Shown piece by piece: positions 9,225-16,573 of a stretch of 64,000 nucleotides of DNA. Position numbers and translations under genes: made by a program. The stretch covers positions 1 through 64,000 of the forward strand of contig CAKVIN010000003.1 of the NCBI GenBank assembly GCA_934754425.1, in the 5' to 3' direction. Below the pieces are notes generated by a model. It was not told the DNA's origin and ran no database searches. It was given only the letters and a program-made list of their open reading frames with translations. The first letter of the stretch is position 1. Every line of letters starts with the position of its first letter. Source of the stretch: an uncultured Candidatus Melainabacteria bacterium. Lineage in GTDB: Bacteria; Cyanobacteriota; Vampirovibrionia; Gastranaerophilales; Gastranaerophilaceae.

Positions 9225-9926
9225 GAAAACTTGCCTTACGTAATAATTTTCATCATTGAGTAATTTTGATTTTAATTCCTCATACTTGTTGGTTTTTTGA
9301 AGAATTTGTGCTGCTTTTTCTCGTACAGTATATTCATTTTGAGCAATAGAACGCTCAAGAATATTTTTTAGTGTTGATTCATTTACTTGTTCGTAAAAAT
9401 TTTTTAAACTTTCCAAGCACCAATAGAGTTTGAATAGTTGTTTATTTATAACATATTTTTTATCTCTAAAAATAAATTTATCTAACTCGTTTAATGCTTC
9501 GGTTGTGTATTTTACAAGAAAATTAATATAATCAGAAATAAACAGTGATTTTTTATCAAAATAAACGACACTATCTACGATTAATCTACATATATTTGCA
9601 TTTATATCAATGGTAGCATCTGCAAATGTTTTTGGTGAAAATTGCATAAAATATTTGGTTACGTTTGAATTGTTAGAGATTAGTTGAAAAATTTTCATAG
9701 CAACGGCTTCACGAATTTTGCCATCACATCCTGTTAAATTGTTTAATAAAGCTTCTGCATCTTCTTTTGATTCTACGTAATCAAATTTTAATGCCGCAAT
9801 TTGCTTTTGTGGTATATTTCCATTTTTTAACAATTCTAATAACTCTTGATGGTTAAATTCTTGTTCACAAAGCTCATAAGCTTGCTCAAAATTTGTGTCT
9901 AAATCTTTATAAAAACCTGTATTCAA
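9213..9926 (-). CDS. HEAT-repeat-like helical protein
   Basis: About 237 residues, starting at TTG; a GAGG element eight bases upstream favours the second in-frame TTG (9926) over the one at 9932. The protein is made of helix pairs resembling HEAT or armadillo repeats: LLKNGNIPQKQIAALKFDYV, CDGKIREAVAMKIFQLI and NEYTVREKAAQILQKTNKY, the last ending DENYYVRQVFLN. This suggests a scaffold for protein binding. No enzymatic motif is seen. Its C-terminal coding end overlaps the convergent gene at 8316-9224 by 12 bases. Confidence 0.7.
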   Translation of the reverse strand: MNTGFYKDLDTNFEQAYELCEQEFNHQELLELLKNGNIPQKQIAALKFDYVESKEDAEALLNNLTGCDGKIREAVAMKIFQLISNNSNVTKYFMQFSPKTFADATIDINANICRLIVDSVVYFDKKSLFISDYINFLVKYTTEALNELDKFIFRDKKYVINKQLFKLYWCLESLKNFYEQVNESTLKNILERSIAQNEYTVREKAAQILQKTNKYEELKSKLLNDENYYVRQVFLNH

Positions 9927-10055
9927 ATTCAAAACCTCTTTATTCTATGACTTTATTTTAACATAATGTATAATGAATTTGCTTATAAAAATAGTTTTAA
10001 TGTATGATAAGGAATTTAAAAATTAATGTATAATAAATCATAGGAGAACTATCAT

Positions 10056-10220
10056 ATGAGTATATTTGAAAATTTTATGAATAAATTATTTGCTTTTGAA
10101 AAAGAACCCCAAAAAATCGGACTTTCACAAATTAAAGATGCTCCTGTAGTTGAAAAATCAGAACCTTCTATCAAAAATAAAGACGTGAAATTATCTGATT
10201 TGATGCGTAGAGCAAGTTAA
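10056..10220 (+). CDS. 54-residue microprotein of unknown function
   Basis: An ATG preceded by taggagaac (GGAG, good spacing) opens a 54-codon frame that ends in TAA. The product has an amphipathic N-terminus (MSIFENFMNKLFAFEK), a flexible middle and a charged end, KLSDLMRRAS. It lies alone in the gap before prs. The good ribosome binding site and protein-like composition support a real gene. No homologue is recognised. Confidence 0.55.
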   Translation: MSIFENFMNKLFAFEKEPQKIGLSQIKDAPVVEKSEPSIKNKDVKLSDLMRRAS

Positions 10221-10377
10221 AATATATAAATAAATTTTAAATTTATCATTTTTTATAAGTTTTGTCCTTTTATTAGAATAAAATCTTAATATTTCGTAAA
10301 GAATACTTTTTTATAATTCACTTTAGGTATAAAATAGAGTTACTCCAACGATTACGAATTAAGAAAGGACTTTTTAA

Positions 10378-11388
10378 ATGGTGCTTGAAATGACTTACCC
10401 ACAGCTAGAACGAGCTGTTAACCCTACTCACGATATCAGACTTTTTTCAGGACGTTCAAATCCGAAATTGGCTCAAGAAATTGCAGATTATTTAGGTACG
10501 ACAGTAGGTCCGATGGTAATTAAGAATTTTGCTGATGGTGAAATTTATGTTCAAGTTAAAGAAAGTATCCGTGGCGATGATGTATTTATAGTTCAGCCGC
10601 TTTGCAATCCTGTTAACGAAAATCTTATGGAATTATTAATTATGATAGATGCTTTTAAAAGAGCAAGTGCAAAAACTATCACAGCAGTAATTCCTTATTA
10701 TGGTTATGCAAGACAAGATAGAAAAACTTCCGGCAGAGAAGCCATTACTGCTAAACTTGTAGCGGATTTATTGACAACCGCAGGAGCAACAAGAGTCCTT
10801 GCAATGGATTTACATACAGGACAAATTCAAGGTTTCTTTAATATTCTTGTTGACCATATTTTCTCAACACCGATTTTAGTTGATTATGTAAAAAGTCTGG
10901 GCTTGAATCCTGATGAAATGGTCGCAGTAAGTCCTGATATGGGTGGTGCAAACAGAACTAGACACTTTGCTAAGAATTTAAACATTCCAATGGCTATCAT
11001 AGATAAACGTAGAGATAGACATAATGAAGCTATTGCAGCTCATATAATTGGGGATGTAGAAAACAAAGTTTGTTTAATGTTTGATGATATTATAGATACA
11101 GCCGGAACTATTTGCGAAGCTTCAAAATTGTTGAAAAGCAAAGGTGCAAAAGCTGTCTATGTAGGTGCAACGCATGCTGTATTCTCTGGTCCTGCTATTG
11201 AAAGATTAAAAAATGCTCCGATAGAAGAATGTATTGTTACTAATACAATTCCTTGGGCAGCAGAAGATTTACCTGCAAATGTTAAGCAGCTATCAGTTGC
11301 ATCATTATTGGGACAAGCAATCTCACGTATACATGATGATGAGTCTGTAAGCTCATTGTTTGGTTTTGAGAAGGAAATGAAAGTTTAA
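10378..11388 (+). CDS. prs: Ribose-phosphate pyrophosphokinase
   Basis: This 336-residue enzyme makes PRPP from ribose 5-phosphate and ATP in the cytosol, feeding nucleotide, histidine and tryptophan synthesis. Family hallmarks are present: the RLFSGRSNPKLAQEIA opening, the ATP-binding YYGYARQDRK, the PRPP synthase signature DLHTGQIQGFF, the catalytic loop with RRDRHNE and the PRPP-binding loop MFDDIIDTAGTI. Length is slightly above the usual 310-320 because of an N-terminal extension of about 15 residues. An alternative start at the second Met (residue 5) would shorten it little. The AAAGGA site supports the chosen ATG. Confidence 0.97.
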   Translation: MVLEMTYPQLERAVNPTHDIRLFSGRSNPKLAQEIADYLGTTVGPMVIKNFADGEIYVQVKESIRGDDVFIVQPLCNPVNENLMELLIMIDAFKRASAKTITAVIPYYGYARQDRKTSGREAITAKLVADLLTTAGATRVLAMDLHTGQIQGFFNILVDHIFSTPILVDYVKSLGLNPDEMVAVSPDMGGANRTRHFAKNLNIPMAIIDKRRDRHNEAIAAHIIGDVENKVCLMFDDIIDTAGTICEASKLLKSKGAKAVYVGATHAVFSGPAIERLKNAPIEECIVTNTIPWAAEDLPANVKQLSVASLLGQAISRIHDDESVSSLFGFEKEMKV

Positions 11389-11392
11389 AAAA

Positions 11393-11632
11393 CTAAACTT
11401 CTCTTAATAAAACATTGATATCTAAATCTAAAACACGGGCAATATCAATTACCTTCAATATAGTAGGGTTGATTTTGCCTGTTTCAATTAAACTTACAGA
11501 ATTTCTTGAGATGTTTGTCAGTTCAGCTAATCTTTCTTGAGAGATATTTTTTCTCAAGCGTTCACTTTTAATATTAATTCCTAGATTTTTTAAACGAATT
11601 TTCTCTGACATAATATTTCTATTTTCTTGCAT
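11393..11632 (-). CDS. Small Xre-family transcriptional regulator
   Basis: This 79-residue protein is essentially one helix-turn-helix domain of the Cro/C1 type: IKSERLRKNISQERLAELTNISRNSVSLIETG, followed by the usual NPTILKVIDIARVLDLDI helices. It probably binds DNA as a dimer and may regulate its own expression. A shorter form starting at the Met eight residues in (11611) is equally possible, because neither start has a good ribosome binding site. It lies downstream, on the same strand, of a folded non-coding region with two terminator-like hairpins (11689-11755), so read-through control is possible. Confidence 0.85.
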   Translation of the reverse strand: MQENRNIMSEKIRLKNLGINIKSERLRKNISQERLAELTNISRNSVSLIETGKINPTILKVIDIARVLDLDINVLLREV

Positions 11633-11688
11633 AACAATTTTATTTTCTATACAAGATATTTATTATTTTCATAATATATTGAATATTA

Positions 11689-11725
11689 TAAAAGGAAGTC
11701 ACACAATACCATGACTTCCTCTTTT
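11689..11725. terminator. Hairpin with T runs on both strands
   Basis: The stem aaaggaagtca/tgacttccttt-like (11691-11701 with 11712-11723) is followed by T-rich sequence on either strand. It could end the plus-strand prs transcript or a minus-strand RNA upstream of the Xre gene. Confidence 0.6.
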
Positions 11726-11730
11726 ATATA

Positions 11731-11755
11731 AAAGGGCAGACTGTAGCTGCCCTTT
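11731..11755 (-). terminator. Terminator-like hairpin, probably minus strand
   Basis: A perfect 9-bp stem aaagggcag/ctgcccttt has a 7-base loop. On the minus strand it is followed by a U-rich stretch, on the plus strand by accgc, so the minus orientation fits a terminator better. Confidence 0.55.
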
Positions 11756-11775
11756 ACCGCATTTAACCTCTCAGA

Positions 11776-11844
11776 TAAACATCTTATAAACTTTACAACC
11801 TGTGTAAAGTGGGCAAATACGGTTCTTTGCTGGCTTAATGTTTA
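11776..11844. other. Three-way-junction RNA-like structure
   Basis: An outer stem taaacat/atgttta (11776-11782 with 11838-11844) encloses two perfect hairpins: actttac/gtaaagt (11790-11796 with 11804-11810) and gcaaa/tttgc (11813-11817 with 11826-11830). On the minus strand it would precede the hairpin at 11731-11755 and the Xre gene, the order of an aptamer plus expression platform. I do not recognise a riboswitch class. Confidence 0.35.
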
Positions 11845-11883
11845 CAATAATAATATAATATGTTTTTTAAATGTTTTCATTGG

Positions 11884-11922
11884 AAAAACAGGCAATGTTG
11901 AATATTCAACATTGCCTGTTTG
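11884..11922 (-). terminator. Intrinsic terminator of the pseudo-matrixin gene
   Basis: A long perfect palindrome, aacaggcaatgttgaa with ttcaacattgcctgtt, is followed on the minus strand by a run of five T. It lies about 20 bases after the stop codon of the minus-strand gene 11943-13175. Confidence 0.85.
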
Positions 11923-11942
11923 TTTACTAATCTTTAATATAA

Positions 11943-13175
11943 TTAATCTTCAGTATCGCCGGCTGTTTTTCCGTACTTTCTAATAGTAGCATTAAGCATG
12001 TTTTCATGGCGCTTTTCTCTATAAATTTGGCATAATAATTTATAAGCGTGTTTGTTATATGGATTTTGTTCTAAAATTGCATCTAATTGTGTTATTGCAG
12101 AATTAGATCTCTTCATATAATAGTCTATTAATGGCGAAAGTGTTTCTGTTAAGTCGTTCATATCAGTTGCACATGCAATTTCAGCGCAGCTTTTAGCTTT
12201 ATCGAATTCTTCCGCATCAAGGTACATTACAGCTACTTCGTAATAAACTTCAGATTTGCTTCTTCTGTCAGATTTCATTTGAGCAACTGCTTGGTATTCT
12301 TGAGCAGCTTTATCATATTCTGCTCTTCTACGCAATTCTTCTGCTAAAGCCAATTTAGTAGAAATGTCGTTCGCTACAACTTCATCCGGATTAACAGTAT
12401 CGTCAACAGGAACTTGTAATGTTGCTAAAATTTCGTTCACAGAAAATAATTGAGCCTTATCTTCTGCAGAAGGCGGAATGTTTGTAACATCAGGAACTAC
12501 TGAATATACAAGAGCTAAAGTTTTTAAATCTCTTGCAGTAATTTCTGTATTGAATTTTGTTCCAATCGGATACATAACGTCATATATGCTAGGACTTTTG
12601 CCGTTTAGACCCAATGATAAACCGATTTCTTGTAATGCTGATGAGAATAATTGTTTAGAATCCAAATTATGCTTCTTTGTATCTGTTTTTTTGAAATTAA
12701 TTGTTGAGCCAATTATGGTATTACCTTTAATATCAAAAGATTGTGTACCGATAGGTGAGTTGTCGTCATTATTAAAGTTTTTAAAATAACATCTCATATC
12801 GGCTTCTTCTTGAGTTTCTACAACATCAAAACTAACAAGTCCTTCACTTGCTCGTTCCCAAGATTGAAAAGCTCTAATAACAACTTCTCTATAGTAATCT
12901 GGAACATCCGGAGTGTCTTGTACATAAACTTTTAAAGGGAAAGATGCTCTATTCCATCTTACAATTTTACCATTTGCGGCAACTTCTCTGAAATAACTAT
13001 CGATAACAGCAGCTTTCACTGTTTTTTCGCTCATTGATTTATCATAACCAAGAACTATGCTGTAAGAATTTTTTAGAGCAAACTCTACCGGCTTAATATC
13101 ATTTTTATTCCCGATGTTTAATAAAGATACAGAACCTGCAGCTATAAGAAAAGCACTAATTACAATCTTTTTCAT
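11943..13175 (-). CDS. Matrixin-like pseudo-protease with C-terminal TPR-like repeats
   Basis: This 410-residue protein has an N-terminal hydrophobic signal or anchor segment (about 1-20). Residues about 70-230 match the layout of M10A matrixin zinc peptidases: a predicted pre-strand with RASFPLKVYV, the AFQSWERAS helix, and the region that should hold HExxHxxGxxH. Here that motif reads Q-E-I-G-L-S-L-G-L-N-G at 182-192: the Glu and Gly are kept, but all three zinc-binding His are replaced. The Met-turn-like DVMYP at 199-203 is intact. Residues about 275-400 are TPR-like helix pairs. It is likely a periplasmic, non-catalytic binding protein. It ends at a strong terminator. Confidence 0.8.
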   Translation of the reverse strand: MKKIVISAFLIAAGSVSLLNIGNKNDIKPVEFALKNSYSIVLGYDKSMSEKTVKAAVIDSYFREVAANGKIVRWNRASFPLKVYVQDTPDVPDYYREVVIRAFQSWERASEGLVSFDVVETQEEADMRCYFKNFNNDDNSPIGTQSFDIKGNTIIGSTINFKKTDTKKHNLDSKQLFSSALQEIGLSLGLNGKSPSIYDVMYPIGTKFNTEITARDLKTLALVYSVVPDVTNIPPSAEDKAQLFSVNEILATLQVPVDDTVNPDEVVANDISTKLALAEELRRRAEYDKAAQEYQAVAQMKSDRRSKSEVYYEVAVMYLDAEEFDKAKSCAEIACATDMNDLTETLSPLIDYYMKRSNSAITQLDAILEQNPYNKHAYKLLCQIYREKRHENMLNATIRKYGKTAGDTED

Positions 13176-13379
13176 TTTTTAAGAAAACCTCATTATTTTG
13201 TTATTACTATTATAAAAAAACTTGTAAATATATTTTTTTGCGTTTTACTCAAATTTTGTAACAAAATTTGTAACAAAATATATTCTAATAGCACGATTAT
13301 ACAATATTTTTATTAATTTTACAATCTGACTTGAAAGTTTCTCTCTTTTAATGTAAACTTAACACATTAAGGAGGTTTT

Positions 13380-13502
13380 ATGCACGAATATGTTTTCAAA
13401 ATGAAAAAAGGGGATATTGAGATTGAATTAAAATCAGATGACTTAGAATTCGTTGAAGAACAACTTAACAAATGGCGTGAAGAGTTACTTCAAGATAAAT
13501 AA
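13380..13502 (+). CDS. 40-residue microprotein, related to the next gene's N-terminus
   Basis: An AAGGAGG site sits just before an ATG that opens a 40-codon frame. The product (MHEYVFKMKKGDIEIELKSD...) aligns without gaps to the first 40 residues of the protein encoded 22 bases downstream. Shared positions are Y-x-F-K-x-x-K-G, alternating hydrophobics, S/T-x-D, V-x-x-Q-L/F and W. This looks like a stand-alone copy of one small domain. A sigma-70-like promoter (TTGAAA, 17 bases, TAAACT) lies upstream. Function unknown. Confidence 0.7.
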   Translation: MHEYVFKMKKGDIEIELKSDDLEFVEEQLNKWREELLQDK

Positions 13503-13524
13503 TAAAATATAACGAAGGTGTCAA

Positions 13525-14277
13525 ATGTCGATATATTCATTTAAGATTACAAAAGGAAAATTTCAATTATCATTAACCACTACTGATAAGGACATGGTTA
13601 GAGATCAGTTTGCGCTTTGGGTTAGAAAATCTGCAGAATATGTACAAAAACATAAAGCACAACAGTGTAAAGAAATTGTGAATTCTCAAATTAATGCAGA
13701 AAAAGAAATTACGCAACAAAAAATTGATGAACAATTAAAGAGAATGCCAAAAACGGAATCTGTAAAAAAAGCAGAGAAGAATGTTGAGAAAAATAAACCT
13801 TCAGCAAAAGATTTAGATATATTTTATGCACCTAAAAAAGATGAATATAAAACATCTGTAACTCCGGCGGAAATACAGCAGGCAGAGGAAGAAGGTTTAA
13901 CCAATAACAATTTTGATAATATTTTAGAAAAATCAATTCAGGCACCTCAAACGGAGTTATCATTTAAACCAAGCCCTTCTATAAAGAAGGATAATGCTTT
14001 TATTAATTTTATTTCTGCAAGACCTATTGATAAAAAATTAGATTATCTTCTTATGACTGCATATTATTTTACGCAATATGAACAAAAGCCACGTTTTACA
14101 TTAAAACAGTTAAATGCAAAATTAATGCAAAATATAGCGGTTATTATTGATCACAGTGTATTACAAGAAGCTATAAATAGAGATTATATTGAATGTTTGC
14201 CGGATTTGACAGGATTAGTCGGTGCTTCTGAATATAGATTAACAGCGTATGGAGAAAAAACTCTTTTAGATAATTGA
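13525..14277 (+). CDS. Unknown protein with small N-domain and winged-helix-like C-domain
   Basis: This 250-residue protein has three parts. Residues 1-40 resemble the microprotein encoded just upstream. Residues 45-160 are charged and probably disordered or coiled. Residues about 165-250 form a compact helical domain (KKLDYLLMTAYYFTQYEQ, FTLKQLNAKLMQN, then YRLTAYGEKTLL) that looks like a winged helix. The operon with the microprotein and the shared N-domain suggest the two products interact or compete for the same partner; this is inference. The start follows GAAGGTG. Confidence 0.75.
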   Translation: MSIYSFKITKGKFQLSLTTTDKDMVRDQFALWVRKSAEYVQKHKAQQCKEIVNSQINAEKEITQQKIDEQLKRMPKTESVKKAEKNVEKNKPSAKDLDIFYAPKKDEYKTSVTPAEIQQAEEEGLTNNNFDNILEKSIQAPQTELSFKPSPSIKKDNAFINFISARPIDKKLDYLLMTAYYFTQYEQKPRFTLKQLNAKLMQNIAVIIDHSVLQEAINRDYIECLPDLTGLVGASEYRLTAYGEKTLLDN

Positions 14278-14411
14278 TTTAAGTTATTGTCAGGCAATGC
14301 CTGACCTATAGAGTTATTATATCTTGTTGAGTTTTAATTATTGCTAGTGATTTAAGTTTATTTTCAAATAAATTAATGTAGGTTATGCATTGCTTGACAA
14401 AATTTTTTTCT

Positions 14412-15197
14412 TTAGAAACAGTATTTTTCTATTGCTTTTACAAAACCATCATTAAAAACTGTATCAGTTGTATCATCTGCAATAGATTTCAATTCTTCTG
14501 TTGCATTGCCCATAGCAATTTTCACTCCGCCAGCTTTTAGAAGAGCTATGTCGTTGTTTTGGTCACCAATAGTCAATGTTTCAGCTTCTGAAATTCCCCA
14601 ATAATTTTGCAAGAATTTTACCGCACAATATTTAGAAGCTTCTTTATTGGAAAATTCCAAAAAATACGGAGTTGATTTTACAATGTATAAATCAGGAAAT
14701 ATGCTTGGCAATTCTTTTTCTAATCTATCAATTTTTTCGGGATGTTCATAATCTATTGCAAGTAATTTATTGACTTTATCTTTTTTAATATCGCAAAATT
14801 GTTTTATTTGATAATGCGTATGCAAATTTCCGCAATATCTTTCAATTTCCGTACATTTTTTCTCGGAGAATAATTCGTCATCGTTATAAAGATTTACATG
14901 AATTTTTTCTTCTTTAGACCATGCCAGAACTTTTTCGGCTTGTTCTTCTGTAAGACAGCGTTCGTAAAGAGTTTTACCATCTTGTTTAATAAGCCCGCCT
15001 TGATAAGATACAACAGGAGTATTTAACCCTAAATCTTTAGCGATAAGAGTTGCAGCAGCATTCATTCTGCCGGTTACTAATACGACTTTTATATCTTTTT
15101 CATTAAGCTTTTTAAAACATTCTTTTACTCCTTTTGTAAAATCACCTTCAGGAATTAAAATTGTACCGTCAATATCAGTAGCGATAAACTTTATCAT
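14412..15197 (-). CDS. HAD-superfamily phosphatase, Cof type
   Basis: This 261-residue protein is a typical Cof-type (class IIB cap) HAD hydrolase. Motif I is TDIDGTIL at 7-14 with the nucleophile and acid Asp pair, motif II is VLVTGR, motif III is a Lys near 200 and motif IV is TIGDQNNDIALL. These enzymes dephosphorylate sugar phosphates, flavin or other small metabolites in the cytosol; the substrate cannot be read from the sequence. The start codon overlaps the stop of the TolC-like gene by 4 bases, so the two are co-translated. Confidence 0.92.
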   Translation of the reverse strand: MIKFIATDIDGTILIPEGDFTKGVKECFKKLNEKDIKVVLVTGRMNAAATLIAKDLGLNTPVVSYQGGLIKQDGKTLYERCLTEEQAEKVLAWSKEEKIHVNLYNDDELFSEKKCTEIERYCGNLHTHYQIKQFCDIKKDKVNKLLAIDYEHPEKIDRLEKELPSIFPDLYIVKSTPYFLEFSNKEASKYCAVKFLQNYWGISEAETLTIGDQNNDIALLKAGGVKIAMGNATEELKSIADDTTDTVFNDGFVKAIEKYCF

Positions 15198-16456
15198 AAT
15201 AAATCCCCTTTAATCAGAATGTCATGCCCGATATCTTGCATTAATTCAAGATAAGAGTAAAAATGACTGTGCATAGTTGATAAATACTGGGTTAGCACAT
15301 CTTGATGTCCTTTTTCGTTGATAACTAAATCAGTATATGAGTTTTTTCCATTAATATATCCTTCTGTTGAAAGTTTTACAATTTTTGCGGAATCTGCAAG
15401 AATTTTTTTGGAGTGTTCCATATTTTCAGCAGAATATTTAAAAACATTATAATCTTTTTTTAATTCATATTTGAGCTGATGTTCATAAGCTTTTTTGCTA
15501 ACTTTACTACGTTCTAAGTATATTTGAGCCTTTTGAATATCAGGAGTAAAGTTATATAGAATAGGTAAGTCCATTCCAAAACCTACAAAAGCACCACCAA
15601 AATCATTTGGAGCGTTACGGTGGGCTTGCCAAGCGTATCCGCCTGCCACACTAAAATCAGGAACTCTTTGTCTTTTTGCCAAAGTAACTTCATCTTGTGA
15701 TTTTTCGATGTTCTTTTCTGAAATTTTTACTAAATAACTATATTGCAAAGCAACATTTTCTAAGAAATCATAATCAGGAAGTTTAATTTCTAAGAATGCC
15801 CAATGTCCAAGCAACGTAGATTCTTTTGTATCATACATTATAGCATCATTACCGGTATTAAGAATTTTATTTAATTCAAATTGTTTAGAATACAAATTTG
15901 CTTTAGCACGATTTACTGCAATCAATTGTTGAGCATATTGAATGTCAGCTTTTAAATTATCTATTTCGTAAGATGGATATTTCGGTTTATCAGTTGTAAT
16001 TTTTACCAAATTTTTAAAGAGTTTTAAACGCTCTTCTTGAATGTTATATACGGATTTTGCGTATAGAACGTCAAAATATCCTTGCATGATTTGTAATTTA
16101 TAATTATGCTCGGCTTGTTTTAATTCTGTTTCTTTTATTGAATATTCTTTTATGGCAATATTTTTACGAACACCACGTTTTAAGACTTCTATCGGTAAGG
16201 CTACGCCTGCTTGTGAAGAATTTCCGAGAGCAACATTACCCATTACTATGTTACCTTGAATCTCCGGATTTTTTAGACGATTAGCGATTTTAATATCTTT
16301 TTCGGCTGCCTTTAATTCCATTCGCTTAACTTTTAAGTCGCAATTTTCTTTTAAGCCGATATCAATCATTGTGTCTAAATCAACATTCACAACATTTGCA
16401 ATTGCAGATGTTGAAGTAAATATTATTAAAGCTAGTGATACAAGTAATCTCTTCAT
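15194..16456 (-). CDS. TolC-family outer-membrane efflux protein
   Basis: About 420 residues. I start at the Met that opens a clean signal peptide (MKRLLVSLALIIFTSTSAIA); an upstream ATG at 16474 adds six residues. The protein has the long helical coiled-coil repeats of the OEP/TolC family, with two internal halves (about 30-210 and 235-420) and the family GF/VGFGMDLPI-type beta segment near 290-300. It would form a trimeric outer-membrane channel for efflux or type I secretion. No inner-membrane pump or adaptor is adjacent, so the partner must be elsewhere. Confidence 0.85.
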   Translation of the reverse strand: MKRLLVSLALIIFTSTSAIANVVNVDLDTMIDIGLKENCDLKVKRMELKAAEKDIKIANRLKNPEIQGNIVMGNVALGNSSQAGVALPIEVLKRGVRKNIAIKEYSIKETELKQAEHNYKLQIMQGYFDVLYAKSVYNIQEERLKLFKNLVKITTDKPKYPSYEIDNLKADIQYAQQLIAVNRAKANLYSKQFELNKILNTGNDAIMYDTKESTLLGHWAFLEIKLPDYDFLENVALQYSYLVKISEKNIEKSQDEVTLAKRQRVPDFSVAGGYAWQAHRNAPNDFGGAFVGFGMDLPILYNFTPDIQKAQIYLERSKVSKKAYEHQLKYELKKDYNVFKYSAENMEHSKKILADSAKIVKLSTEGYINGKNSYTDLVINEKGHQDVLTQYLSTMHSHFYSYLELMQDIGHDILIKGDLL

Positions 16457-16528
16457 ACAAAAATATTTTATCATGAAATTTTGATAATTAAGAACATGTA
16501 ATTTAAAATATATAAAAAAATAAAGATA

Positions 16529-16560
16529 AGGGCGGATTTTTTTAATCCGCCCTCGTCTTT
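16529..16560 (-). terminator. Intrinsic terminator of the GGDEF gene
   Basis: The perfect stem agggcggatt/aatccgccct has a T-rich loop. On the minus strand it lies about 20 bases after the stop codon of 16574-18400 and is followed by a U-rich tail. Confidence 0.8.
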
Positions 16561-16573
16561 TTGTTATTCTAAC

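Noticed and set aside
14281..14310. Hairpin gtcaggc/gcctgac as terminator
   Set aside because: A perfect stem, but no T run follows, so I list no terminator.
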